From Liolophura sinensis (Eukaryota; Mollusca; Polyplacophora; Chitonida; Chitonidae), in NCBI RefSeq assembly GCF_032854445.1, contig NC_088304.1, forward strand, positions 6,957,704 through 7,021,703: a stretch of 64,000 nucleotides of DNA. The letters run 5' to 3'. The notes beneath the pieces are model-generated. The model worked only from the letters and a program-made list of their open reading frames with translations, ran no database searches and had not been told where the DNA came from. Both the position numbers and the translations under genes were made by a program. Below are positions 37,791-51,200 of this stretch, piece by piece; within the stretch, counting starts at the first letter, position 1; every line of letters begins with the position of its first letter.

Positions 37791-38477
37791 GCGTGAATGG
37801 GAGTGCTGTAAGTACTGATTAATGCTACTATCTGATGTTCATTTGTAAATCGAAACTAGCAGAGATCTGAAAACTATCGCCCAGCCATGCAGGCTGTGAG
37901 TGGCTGATATGTTTTTTTTACAGAGCAGCAAAGTGAAGTCACAGGTTTTAACCATGTTGTTCCTCAGTCCGTACAAAATGTATGAGAAAATTTAGTATAA
38001 TTGATTTAATCAACAGATTTAGTAAGGAAGGCCAAACTCATTATGTTTCCACCTACACGAAAGTGGTCAGGGTTACAGGTGTAAGAATCTGCAACGCTTA
38101 ACCTGACACTTCTCAAACCTCTTCACTTAAAGTCACATCCAAATTTAAGTTAGAGCGAGAGTTGGATTTGAGTCTACAACCTTACTGGGGACTATCGGCT
38201 GCGGTGAGAGAAGCCCTGGCTCATCTTGGCTCATATGTGGAAACTTTTCTTCACATTTGGAAATCTTTTCTTGATCGACATTCATGTATGTAGATAAGAA
38301 CAAGTCTTTGCACTTATGTGGTTAGTAAATACCAAGACGGTGTAGCCGTCCAGGACGGAGATGACCAGCGCCTTGTTCTTTCCTTAATATACAGAGTGCA
38401 CGGTCAGGTAAGTAAGAAAACTGTCTTAGTTATTTTACGAGTGGAATGGAGCTGTCAGAATTATTTCTTACTTAGTT
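37791..38477. repeat. Subunit M7, copy 3
   Basis: This M7 is 687 bases. It is slightly more diverged from M7 of copies 1 and 2, and the CCGTCCAGGACGG palindrome is preserved at 38346-38358. Confidence 0.88.
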
Positions 38478-40916
38478 GTGTGAGTGGGATTACTGTATGT
38501 GCTCCAACTGACTGGCCATGTTTCTTAATCTTAATGTGAAAATCTAAAGTAACGGAACTGCTAGCGGTTAATGATCGAATAGGTGTTACATATACTGATG
38601 TTGATGAGAGAATAGCTTACTTTAAATGGCCATCACCACAACATTCTTCTATACTGACAAAGTTACACAGAAATAGATAATATAACCATACACTGACATT
38701 TATTAATATTTTACACAGCCCCAAAATTCTATCGTCTATAAATCTTATCGAATCACGTGATGTTTCCGTTAGTAACGATCACGGGAGAGCAATTTTAGAG
38801 GAGCGTCTGGTAAATCTCGGAACCGGGTAACTCGATTACTCCCACTCTCAGATCAACCCTTTTCGACACCTATGGGGATATCGCGGTATTGCTATCCAGC
38901 AGGGCTATCAAAATATGAACAAGCCGTTCAGATCATCATTAGGCTGGTGTCTGTGGGAGATAGTAATTACTGAGAGGCATTGACGGGTTCTAAGCCAGGG
39001 TACCTAACGTTTTTAGCCGTATAGTTATGTAGAATACAGCTGTCCTAGACATTTATATCAGACCAGCACGACATAAAGGGGAATAATTTTAAAAAAATGT
39101 ACAGTTCGCTTAAAAAGACGTGAAGATCTTATGGATGTGAAATTCTCATGTGAATACTACTGCGATAAAGGCTGATTGTGGCGTTTGATCTATTAGAGTA
39201 TGTGAATTATCCGTCAATGCCAGGTGTATTAATGTAGAGAAGTTGGAGAGGACTAAAAGGTGTGTTTACTTAACAATGTGATGCCTTGGATATCAAGCGA
39301 TGTTGTAGTCCCTGGCTCTAAACATGCAATGGTCTTGTATTTTTTCGCAGACTAAAGTCATGCGGGAAATCGTTGTGTATTTGTCCTGTGCTACCTACTT
39401 TTGCAACCTAGCACCTAGGTAACGTTTTCTACACTTTCAAATCTTTTTTGAAAATGTTGCTTTGTGTCACAATAAATTTTATCATTTGGAGACTGGAATA
39501 TGTCACCCTCTCTTTAATACAACAAAACATTTTTCATCAAAATCCCATCTGTAAATGACAAAAATGACCATGGTATTATTGGTATCATCACTGTTAGCAT
39601 GCTAAAGAAACAAACACCAAAAATCTCATTCTTTCCGCTCGGAGGTCTCTGGTTTCTAATGTTTAATCCTTGGTGCAATGGCTCCTTTTGCAAAGAATAC
39701 AGTTTTTTCTTGATGATATCTCCTCACTTCACGACAAACAGAGAGATGCTAGAAGGCATATCCAGGTGATGTCAAAGTGTTGCGTTTCACAGATCTGTCT
39801 TAAGTTAGCAGACAATGCTCTCTAATATCTACGACACAGTTACATATGGACAGCACAGCCCTTCTCAAGTGTTCCTTAGAAGACAACACAGACGTATTTG
39901 TTAAGGATTGGTGTAGCGGAGATCTGCTCAGATGTAAATTGAATTTAAGGCGCCATCCACAGGTCTTAAAGCGGTAATACTGAATAGCCCGACGTGTCGA
40001 TTCAACCTTCATCGCCCTGAGTCTCTGAAAGACTCGATCCACCAGGGTTTTTGTACAGTCCACCGATAAAGAACCTTTAGGACATTTTTTCTGTCACAGA
40101 AGTATCAGTGAACCCTGCGCGTTAAATCGGCCACAGGAGATCGATACTATAGACGAAATCGATACGTGTGGATCTTATATATTACCAACTGTTTCGTTTG
40201 GCACAATTTTTATGCCAGCAGCGGAACTTTTCTTGACTTAACGGAGCTGCCCAAACACTGGAATAGAAGCCGAAATTTATCCAGATGTCTTGTTTACAAA
40301 ATAGAAATTCATCAACAAACTGTAAGTGAAAACAATCACTAGGCCATGCAGGGTTTAGGTGATTGGCGGCTGCTTTTTACAGAGCAGTAAAGTGAAACCG
40401 TAGATTTGATTTAATACAAAATTGATATCATTAAATGATTTAGTGAAAATAGTTTTACGCATTAATTTTCTATGTACATCATACCCGCCAGGTTATCTGT
40501 GTAAGAAAGCTCCAGACTTTCACCTTTCACTTTTTAAAACTTCTAACTTAAAACGACAACCGACGCAAGAGCTGGATTCGAGCTTGCTACCTCACTGACA
40601 AGGGTATTATCGGCTATGGTTAGACCAACCTTGGCTCATGCTGACTCGTGTCTTTTGTACACACCTGGAAACATTTTCTAACCCAATATATGTAAAATAA
40701 AACCAGTTTTTTTGCACATATACATATGTACAATGGAGAATAATCATCAAAACCGCTCTTCCCAACATTCATCACCACGGAGTCATTCCACGCTTACAGC
40801 CTTCCATTTATTATGTCGTGCCAAGTCAGGTGAGAACCAAGATTGTTTTAGATACGAACCCAATTGGGCTTCAGCTTGAACCTGCATTTGTACTCAGAAT
40901 GATTTATTGTTTATTT
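38478..40916. repeat. Subunit M1, variant a, copy 4
   Basis: This M1a is 2439 bases. It is clearly the a variant of copy 1 but lacks the 151-base duplication. It has the same loss of the central frame region as copy 1. Confidence 0.9.
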
Positions 40917-42452
40917 GCATGAGTGGGAGTACTGTATGTGTACTGTCTGATTAAAGCTTAAATGTAAAGTGCGTGAACGCCTTTCCATGGCTGTAGGAAG
41001 TCGAGTTCAGGTCAGTTTTCAGTATTTTCACATTTTCAGGTACGAGTGTAGACCATGCTGAGAAATCGCGAATCACAGTTTCTGGTGTCGTCTGTGGCTT
41101 AAAGCTTACATGTGCAGTACATAAACGCCTTTCTCTTGGGTGTAGGAAATCGGGTTCAGGGCAGTTTTCAGCATTTTCACATTTTCAGACTATTCCCAAC
41201 AATATTCTTTATTAAAGATATCTGGTACTTAAATAATATTATAAATAGTAAAATTTAAAGGCGTTCGAAAATTCCGGTGTGTCACAACAAAGTACATGGT
41301 TTGGCAAATGTACGCTTTTACAGTTTATTACGTTCTCGTATAAATGAAAATATTTTCGGGGGGTACAGATAAGGCTTTGAAATTTCCTGAATGAAAACCA
41401 GAAAGAGTCTTGATTCCTTAAAGCGGTAACAGATAAAATGCAGTCTACTTCATATCCGATCGCCATCCGGTAGGCCTGTATGCAAACTGGGGCCGTCATA
41501 TTCATTACAGTTACGAATTACCATTGTTTATATAAATACGAATGCAAGCATGTTGTTTTCTGACATCACTTTTTTTATCTCCTCAATCAATCTTGTCTCG
41601 TTCTAAAGTTTTCCTTGGTGCACTAATAGAGCTCCTTTAATGCAAGAATATATTCTTGATTATACCACATTATTATTTTCTCCGCCTATAGTGAAAGGTT
41701 AGAAGGCATGTTAAGGTGATATAAAAGTGTAGCATTTCACAGCAGATCTGTCTGAAGTTAGCAGGCAACGCTCTGTAATATCCACGATGCAGTTACATCT
41801 GGACAGCACAACCCTTCTCAAGTGTTCGTCAGCAGACAAAAAAGACGTATTTGTTAGGGTCGCGTGTTGCGGAAATCTGCTCAGATGTAAATTGATTTTT
41901 GAACGCCATTGCTAGATCTTAAGCCGGTATTACAGAACAGCCCGACGTGTGGGTACACACGGCCATGCTCTGAGCCCCTAAAAGACTTCATTGAACCACC
42001 AGGGTTCATTTACTGGTCAAAGCCAAAGAACCTTTAGGACATTTTTTTTCCGTCGCAAAAATATCAATGAACCTTTTCCGTCAGTTCATCTCGATGAGAT
42101 CGATTTCATATCTAGAAGAGCGAGACGTGTGGATTCTGATATAATGATATTTAATTTTCTGTGTGCATGACACCGGTCAGGCTAATAGTGTATAGAAAAC
42201 TGTAGTTCTGAAAGTAAACTGCAACCCTTCTTCAGCCACCTTTTAAAAATACTAAATTAAAAAATACTCCGAACGTTGCAGAATGAGCTGGATTCGAGCT
42301 TGCGACCTCACTGGCGATGGGATTATCGGCTGTGATGAAGGCAACCTTGACTCGTGCTGGCTCGTGGCGAAAACTTTATTTTGTATGTCTACATATGTAA
42401 AATAAATACAATTCTTTCGCACATATACATATATAAAATTGAGAATAAATAC
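40917..42452. repeat. Subunit M2, copy 4 (deleted, hybrid)
   Basis: After about 37 bases the sequence jumps from GTCTGATTAA to AGCTTAAATG, dropping about 845 bases that include the hairpin, the TATAAATAG motif and the 66-codon frame. The transposon site is present and empty near 42390. Confidence 0.88.
40954..41188. other. Hybrid junction with two M2 haplotypes in tandem
   Basis: The block from AAGCTTAAATG to CATTTTCAG appears twice. The first version (40954-41039) reads GTGAACGCCTTTCCATGG, as in copies 1 to 3. The second (from about 41100) reads ACGCCTTTCTCTTGGG, as in copies 5 and 6. Two diverged haplotypes side by side point to an unequal exchange at this place. Confidence 0.8.
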
Positions 42453-43902
42453 AAACTACCAGGGCATTGATGCGTTCTGAGTCAGGACACCTATTGCCAT
42501 TAGCCGTAAAATTGCGCACAATACAGGGGTCCTTACATCAGACCATGGTGGCAAAAGGGGGAAATAATTAACAGAACTTTTCTGTTATATTAAAAAGTCG
42601 CGAAGATGTTAATGAAGCAAGATTCTGATGTGAATTATGTTGAGAGAAAGGTTGATTGTAGCGTGTGACGTATTAGTACATGTAAATTATTTGTTAATGG
42701 CATGTGCACTGATGCAGATACTGTAAATGATGTAAAATCTAAAACCGCAATTGCTGTTGCTGTCCGTGGATTTAAAGATACAATGTCATGGACCTTTTCC
42801 CTGAATAAACAACACTATCTATTCAATATATACCTAACTGAATGATATTACCTAATGGTAATATCAAAACATGTGTCGTTTCCCAGGAGATCTGTCTGAA
42901 GTTAGCAGACAATGATCTGTAATATCAACGACTACATCTACATCTAGACAGCTCAGTCCTTCTCTAGTGCTCCTCAGCAGACAAAAAAGACGTATTTGTT
43001 TGGGTTGCGTTTTGCGGACCTCTGCTCAGATGAGAATTGAATGTTGGGCGACATCGGTAGATCTTCAGCCAGTATTACTGAACAGCCCGTGTCGATACAA
43101 ACGGCATTGCTCTAAGCCCCTCAAAGACTTCATCAAACTACCCAAGTTCTTACACTGGCCAGGGCTAAAGAACCTGTGGGACATTTTTTCCCTCGCCGAA
43201 ATATCAGTGAACCCTTTCCGTCAGTTTGGCTCGATGAGATCGATTCTAGAGAGGAGAGCGAGACGTGTGGATCCTGAGGGTAAACAAGCAATTGTTTGAT
43301 TTGGCATAATTTTTATATTTTTGTTGACGTAACGGAGCCAGTATTGGGGAGAATCGAAACTGAAATTTATCCAGATGTCTCCATTACAAAACAGGAATTG
43401 ATCAACAACGTGTACATGGAAATCGCCAGGCCATGCAAGGTGTGGTTGGTTTGGCCATGGCTTTTAAAGTGAGAGCAGTAAAGTGAAAGCATAGACATTT
43501 GTTGATCCTCGATAAGTACAAAACTTCTAACTTAAAACGACAACCGAACTTTGCAGAAAGAGCAGCTGGTTTCGAGCTTGCGACCTCAGTGGCCAGGGAA
43601 TTATCGGCTGTGGTGAGATCAACCTTGATTCATGCTGACTTGTGTCGAAAACTTCCGTACACATTTGGGAATATTTTCTAGGTCTATGTATGAAAAATAA
43701 ATACAATTCTTTTGCACATATGCATAAATAAATTGGAGAACACTGCTCCTCTTACCCATTCAAAAACACAGAGGCAATTGTTGCTAACAGCCTTCGCCTT
43801 ATTATGCAGTGCAAAGTCAGGTGAGGACCAGATTTGACATGAGCCGAATAGAGCTTCAGCTTAATCCTACCATTGTGTTCAAAAGGATTTATTTGTTTAT
43901 TT
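42453..43902. repeat. Subunit M3, copy 4
   Basis: This M3 is 1450 bases. AAACTACC is joined directly to AGGGCATTGATG, so about 50 bases seen in the other M3 copies are missing. A further segment is missing after GATAAGTACAAAAC near 43520. A 110-codon frame lies at 42967-43299. Confidence 0.86.
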
Positions 43903-44808
43903 ACGTCAATGGGAGTACCGTAAGTCTCCTTACTTATTTGCGGAGCTACATAATATTAATGTGTATATGTAAACTCGTAAGTGTGCTAGTGGATATATGT
44001 TATCTCTGTCAATGTTAAGATACCGGTATACAAGTAGGCATGAATTATTATAAATCAGATGACAGTAATCATGAATTAGTTTTCTAGACTGATCAAATTA
44101 CAAAGAAATAGATCATAAAACTATTCGCGGACAACAACATTTATTTAACATGTTTAACCGCTACAACATAAAATGGATTTTCAAGTAATTTATTATTATT
44201 TACCGCAGCCCGGGAATCTTGCAGTCGTAAACTTTATCGAACATTGAATGACGATGACAAGGAAGCACTTTAACAGGAGCGTCTAGTAAATCTCGGAACC
44301 GGTTAACTCGATTTATCACAAGTGCCATGTACATTGTGGAACACTGTAGTATATGACCTTCTCTTTAACACACCAAATGTTTTTCCATTGGTGAGAATAA
44401 CACTTTGGAATTTCCTGAATCGACACCAGAGATACAGTTGAGACAGAACGGAGAACTTGTAATATGGAGTCTATTTCATATCCAATATCCTACCAATAAA
44501 TCCATAAAATATTATCTATTAGAGTTTCATATATCATCATTGTCATCGATACGATTGGGGAAACACGTTTATGTTTTGACACTAATATCAGCATATTCTA
44601 TAAAATACATCAACCAAAAATTAAATCTCATGCGGTAAAAGTTCTCCCCAAAAATTTCGCCCTTAGAGTAATAGATGCTTTGCGCAAGTACAGTGTGTAG
44701 TATTCTTCTCGATTACATCACCTGACTTCAGAACACGCAAGGCATATTGATATGATCTACAACATACAAAACATTGTACAATGTGCGTGTAGAGTTATTG
44801 TTTATTTG
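43903..44808. repeat. Subunit M4, copy 4 (shortest M4)
   Basis: This M4 is 906 bases. About 400 bases are missing after GATTTATCAC near 44320. The homologue of the M4 frame is still open at 44405-44638 (77 codons). Confidence 0.86.
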
Positions 44809-46812
44809 CGTCAGAGGGAATACTTTATGTGTGCTTTCTGACTGGCCCCGCCTCCTATAAATGTTTACTGTTACTGTGTAAATCTAAAGTAAGAGATGAA
44901 CTAGCGAATAATGATCGGGTACGTCTTACATATACTGATCTCTGTTGATGAGAGAATAGCTTACTCTAGATCGCTATAACCATACAATTGTCTTCTACAC
45001 TGACAAAATTACACAAAAATAGATAACAAAACCATACAGAGACAGACACCAATATACAAAGTCTATTTTTAAGACATTTATTAATATTTTACACAGCCTA
45101 AAAATCCTAGAGTCTACAAACCTTATCGAATCACGTGATACTTGTTAACAGCGCGAGAAAACGATGACAAGGACGCATTATAAGAGAAATATCTGGTAAA
45201 ACTCGAAACCGGGTAACTTGGTTAATTCCACTCTCAAATCAACCTTTCCATCCTCTACGAAAGTATCCAGCAGGGCTATGAAAATATGAACAAGCCGTGC
45301 GGATCATGGTTTGGCTGACGTTTGTAGGAGATAGCAATTAGCAAAAACGACACTAATAGGTTCTAAGCAAGGGCACTGACTGCCATCAGCCGTAACACTG
45401 GCCTTTAGTCGTAGACATTTAAATCAGGCCCTGACGGCAAAAACAGGGAATAATTAATAAAAACGAACCGGTACAGTTAATTTAAAAAGTCGCGAAGAAA
45501 TTGATGCAGTCAGATTCTCATGTGAATTCTGGTGAGAGAAAGGTTGATTGTAGCGTGTGAGCTATTAGGAGAGGTAAATTATTTGTTAATGGCATGTGCA
45601 TTGATGCAGAAACTGTCAATGATGTAAAATATATAATCGCATTTGCTCTTGCACTCAGAGTACTCAGAGATGAACTCTTTTCCAGTATGAACAACATTCC
45701 CTCTTTTATATATACGTAATTAAATATTACGGCTTTCGTAAATTTTGGTCTGTGTCAGGACAAACAGAGAGAGGCTAGCAGGCATATCAGGGTGATATGA
45801 AAGTGTAGCATTTCCCAGCAGATCTGCGTGAAGTTAGCAGGCAACGCTCTGTAATATCCACAACGCAGTTACATCTGGACAGCTCAACCCTTCTCAAGTG
45901 TTCCTCAGCAGACAAAAAAGACTTATTTGTTAGGGATTGATGTCGCTTAGATCTGCTCAGATGTAAATTAAATTTCGGACGACATCTCCAGACCTTAAGT
46001 CGGTATTACTGAAAAGCCAGTCGTGTCGATAAAAACGGCATTGCTCTGAAACTCTGAAAGACTTCATCAAAGCACCGGGTTTTATTTACAGATCCCCGGT
46101 AGAAAACCTTTAGGACATTTTTTCCGTCGCAGAAAAATCAGTCAGCCCTTTGCGTTAATTCGACCACAGGAGATCGATTCTAGAGAGGAGAGCGAGACGT
46201 GTGGATTCTGAGGGTAAATAACCAACTGTTTGGTTTGCCACAATTTTTATGCCAGAATCGGAAATTTTGTTGACCTAACAGGGGTGCCCAGGGAGGAGAA
46301 TCTAAATTGAAATTTATCCACATGTCTTGATTACAAATTAGGAAATCAGCAAGTGCACATGAAAACAATCGCATGGCCATGCAAGGTGTGGGTGGTTTGG
46401 CGATCGCTTTTTACAGAGCAGTAAAGTGAAAACATAGACATTCCTGATCTCGTTGTTCAAGCCATACAAAACTTATATCATTAATTGATTTTGTGATAAT
46501 CGTCGTACTTTTCTATGCACATGATACCGGTCAGGCTAAAAGTGTATAGAAAACTGTAATTTTGCAAATAAACTGCAGTCATTCACCGGCCATTTTTAAA
46601 AACATCTAACATATAAAGAAATCCGGACCTTTGCAGAAAGGGCCGTATTCGAGCTTGTGACCTCACTGTCCAGGGGATTATCGGCTGTGGTGAGGGCAAC
46701 CTTGACTCAAGCTGGCTCGTGTCGAAACTTTTGGAAATATTTTGTTGGTCTACATATGTAAAATAAATCGATTCTTTCTCACATATCATTAGATAAAATG
46801 GAAAATAAATCG
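44809..46812. repeat. Subunit M5, copy 4
   Basis: This M5 is 2004 bases, the longest of the five. It keeps a stretch after GACCTTGACTC near 46710 (GCTGGCTCGTGTCG...) that copies 1, 2, 3 and 5 have lost. No gene is recognised. Confidence 0.88.
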
Positions 46813-48354
46813 AAAATAGCAGCTAATGATTATTCTTTGATTATGTGCTTTACAGATACGGGATAAAAGAACCGGTATACACGTAAGCATGAATTATTAT
46901 AAATTAGACGGCCACAATCAAAAAATAATTTTCTAGACTGATCAAGCTGCACAGAAACAGGTCATAAAACCAAAGAGAGATAAACAACGTTACATAAAGT
47001 GGATTTTAAAGTAATTTACTAATATTTTACACAGCCCAAAAATCTTGTAATCATTAACCCTATCCAAGCACGTAATGTTCCCCGTTATAACGATGACATG
47101 GTAGCACACTAAGAGCAGCGTGTGGTAAGTATCGGAACCAGGTATCTTCATTTATTCCACTCTCCTTCCAGACCTCTATGGAGATATGTGGAATTTATTA
47201 TCCAGCAGGGCTATCTAAATATGAACGAGCCGCCCAGATCATCATCAGGCTGATGTCTGCAGCAGACATTAATTACTGATGGGCAATGAGCCAGGACAAC
47301 AAGTGTCATTAGATGTGAAACTGTGTAGAATACAGCGGTTCTATATATACACAGATGGCAAAAGAGGGGCGGGGGATAATTAATACAGTTCATTTAAAAA
47401 GTCCCGAAGATTTTAATGAAATGAGATTCTTATGTGAATTCTTGAGAGATTGGATGTAGTGAGCGACATATTAGGAGATGTAAATTATTTGTTAGTGCCA
47501 TGTACATTGACGCAGAAATTGTAAATGTTGTGGAATCTAAACTCGCAGTTGGTGTTGCCGTCAGTGGATTCGAAGATACAAGATTATTGCTGAACAGCCT
47601 GACGTGTCATTGCAACCTGCTTCGCCCAGAGTCTCTGAAAGACTCAATCCACCAGGGTTTATTTACAGTCCATCGATAAAGAGCCTTTAGGACATTTTTC
47701 CGTCGCAGAAATATCAGTCAGCCCTTTGCGTTAATTCGGCCACAGGAGATCGATTCTAGAGAGGAGAGCCAGATGTGTGCATCCTGAGTGTAAATAACCA
47801 ACTGTTTGGTTTGCCACTATTTTTGTGCCAGCAGCGGAACTTTTGTTGACGTAACGGGGCCGTCAAGGGAAGGTTAAATTTATCCAGATGTCTTGATTAC
47901 CAAATAGTAATTGAGAAACCAAGTGTGCATGAAAGGCCATGCAGGCTGTGGGTGGTATGGTTATGGCTTTTTACAGAGCAATAATGTTAAACCATAGATT
48001 TTATTGATATACTTTCTCAATCGATACAAAATGAGCTGCAAGAGATGGATTCGAGCTTGCGACCTCAGTGACCAGGAGATTATCAGCTTTGGTGAGAGCA
48101 ACCCTGTGTCGCGCTGACTTGCACTGTAGAATAAATACAGTTCTTTTTTGCAAATATTCCTATATAAAATGGAGAATAAATATCAAAACAGTTCTTCCTA
48201 CCCATTTACCAAGACGTAGCCAATCAACGCGTACAGCCTTCCCCTTATTATTCAGTATTAAGTCAGGTAAGTTTCAAACTTGTGTTAAGTACCAACCGAA
48301 TGGAGCTTCAGCATGGACCTGCATTTGTTCTCATAATGATTTATTCTTTTTTTT
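46813..48354. repeat. Subunit M6, copy 4
   Basis: This M6 is 1542 bases and starts at AAAATAGCAG, a one-base variant of the common junction motif. No gene is recognised. Confidence 0.87.
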
Positions 48355-49034
48355 GCGTGAATGGGAGTACTGTAAGTGCTGATTAATGTTGCTACCTGAT
48401 GTTCATTTGTAAATAGAAACTAGCAGAGATCTGAAAACTATCGCCGGGCCATGCAGGCTGTGAGTGGCTGATATGTTTTTTTACAGAGCAGTTAAGTGAA
48501 GTCACAGATGTTAACCATGTTGTTCCTCCATCCGTACAAAATGTATGAGAGAATTTAGTATAATTGATTTAATCAACAGATTTAGTGAGAAAGGCCAAAC
48601 TCTTTATGTTTCCACCTTCACGAAAGAGGTTAAAGTTACAGGTAAAAGAATTTACAGCCCTTCACCTGGCACTTCTGAAACCTCCTAACTTAAAGTCTAA
48701 TTTAAGTTAGAGTGAGAGTTGGATTCGAGTCAACAAACTTACTGGGGACTATCGGCTGTGGTGAGAGAAGCCCTGGCTCATCTTGGCTCATATGTGGAAA
48801 CTTTTCTACACATTTGGAAATCTTTTCTTGATCGACATACATGTATGTAGATAAGTACAAGTCTTTGCACTTATGTGGTTAGTAAATACCAAGATGGTGT
48901 AGCCGTCCAGGACGGAGATGACCAGCGCCTTGTTGTTTCCTTAATATACAGAGTGCACAGTCAGGTAAGTAACAAAACTGTCTGAGTTATTTTACGAACG
49001 GAATGGAGCTGCCAAAATTATTTATTACTTAGTT
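48355..49034. repeat. Subunit M7, copy 4
   Basis: This M7 is 680 bases, with the CCGTCCAGGACGG palindrome at 48903-48915 and a donor-like TCAGGTAAGT near 48961. Confidence 0.88.
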
Positions 49035-51200
49035 GCGTGAGTGGGATTACTGTATGTGCTCCAACTGACTGGCCATCTTTCTTAATCTTAATGTGAAAAT
49101 CTAAAGTAACGGAACTGCTATCGGTTAATGATCGAATAGGTGTTACATATACTGATGTTGATGAGAGAATAGCTTACTTTAAATGGCCATCACCACAACA
49201 TTGTCTTCTATACTGACAAAGTTACACAGAAATAGATAATAAAACCATACACTGACATTTATTAATATTTTACACAGCCCCAAAATTCTATAGTCTATAT
49301 ATCTTATCGAATCACGTGATGTTTCCGTTAGTAACGCGAGATAACGATCACGGGAGAGCAATTTTAGAGGAGCGTCTGGTAAATCTCGGAACCGGGTAAC
49401 TCCATTACTCCCACTCTCAGATCAACCCTTTTCGACACCTCTGGGGATATCGCGGTATTGGTATCCAGCAGGGCTATCAAAATATGAACAAGCCGTTCAG
49501 ATCATCATTAGGCTGATGTCTGTAGGAGATAGTAATTACTGAAGGGCATTGATGTGTTCTGAGCCAGGTCACCGATTGTCATTAGCTGTGGTCTCAGACA
49601 TTTATATTAGACACTGATGGTAACAGAAAAGGAATAGTTAATAAAAATGTACAGTTTTTTTAAAACTTCGCAAAGATTTCAATGAAGTGAGATTCTGATT
49701 AAATACTATTGAGAGAAATATTGATTGTAGCATGTGCCCTATAGGCCTACACGTCAATGCCATGAACATTGAGACTTTGAAGTATCGCTGAAGGGACCAG
49801 CACGACAGGTACGAGTGTAGATAATGCTGAGAAATCGCGAATCACAGTTTGTGGTGTCGTCTGTGGCTTAAAGCTTACATGTGCAGTACATGAACGCCTT
49901 TCTCTTGGGTGTAGGAAGTCGGGTTCAGGGCAGTTTTCAGCATTTTCACATTTTCAGACTATTCCCAACAATATTCTTTATTAAAGATATCTGGTACTTA
50001 AATAATGTTATAAATAGTCAAATTTAAGGCGTTCGAAAATTCCGGTGTGTCACAACAAAGTACAAGGTTTGGCAAATGTACGCTTTGCAATTTATGACCC
50101 TCTATTATAAATGAAAATATTTTCGGAGGGATACAGATAAGGCTTTGAAATTTCCTGAATGAAAACCAAAAAAGTCTAGCGTCCTTAAAGCGGTAACAGA
50201 TAAAATGCAGTCTACTTCATATCCGATCGCCATCCAGTAGGCATGTATGCAAACTGTGGCCGGCATCTTCATTACAGTTACCAGTTACCATTGTTGATAT
50301 AAATACGAATGCAGCCATGTTGTTTTGTGACATCACTTTTTTTATCTCCTCAATTAATCTTGTCTCCTTCTATAGTTTTTCTTTAGTGCACGAACAGAGC
50401 TCCTTTAATGCAAGAATATATTCTTGATTATACCACATTATTACTTTCTCCGCCTACAGTGATAGGTTAGAAGGCATGTTAAGGTGATATAAAAGTGTAG
50501 CATTTCACAGCAGATCTGTCTGAAGTTAGCAGGCAATGCTCTGTAATATCAACGACGCAGTTACATCTGGACAGCACAACCCTTCTCAAGTGTTCCTCAG
50601 CAGACAAAAAAGACGTATTTGTTAGGGTCGCATGTCGCGGAAATCTCTTCAGATGTAAATTGATTTTTGAACGCCATCGCTAGATCTTAAGCCGGCAATA
50701 CAGAACAACCCGACTTGTGGATACACACGGCATTGTTCTGAGCCCCTAAAAGACTTCATCGAACCACCAGGGTTCATTTACTGGCCAAACCCAAAGAACC
50801 TTTAGGACATTTTTCCGTCCCAGAAATATCAATGAACCTTTTCCGTCAGTTCATCTCGATGAGATCGATTCCATATCTAGAAGAGCTAGACGTGTGGATC
50901 CTGATATAATGATATTTAATTTTCTGTGTGCATGATACCGGTCAGGCTAATAGTGTATAGAAAACTGTAGTTCTGGAAGTAAACTGCAACCCTTCTTCAG
51001 CCACTTTTAATACATACTAAATTAAAAACAAATCCGAACGTTGCAGAAAGAGCCTGATTCGAGCTTGCGACCTCACTGGCGATGGGATTATCGGCTGTGG
51101 TGAAGGCAACCTTAACTCGTGCTGGCTCGTGGCGAAAAACTTTTGGAATTATTTTGTATGTCTACATATGTAAAATAAACACAATTCTTTCGCACATATA

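Larger units (their letters stand above)
25205..38477. repeat. Higher-order repeat copy 3 (with Tc1-like insertion)
   Basis: This is the near twin of copy 2. The period is 13273 bases, or about 11739 without the transposon. Most of the shortfall is a 103-base deletion in M5 after 34447. Two long G homopolymers, at 28906 and 36799, distinguish it from copy 2. From about 36.6 kb onward it stops matching copy 2 closely and instead resembles copies 4 and 5. Confidence 0.95.
38478..49034. repeat. Higher-order repeat copy 4 (internally deleted)
   Basis: The copy is 10557 bases long and has no transposon. All seven subunits can be recognised. M2, M3 and M4 each carry deletions relative to the other copies, which accounts for the short length. 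M1 is the a variant. The M2 subunit is a hybrid of two M2 haplotypes, described separately. Confidence 0.93.
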
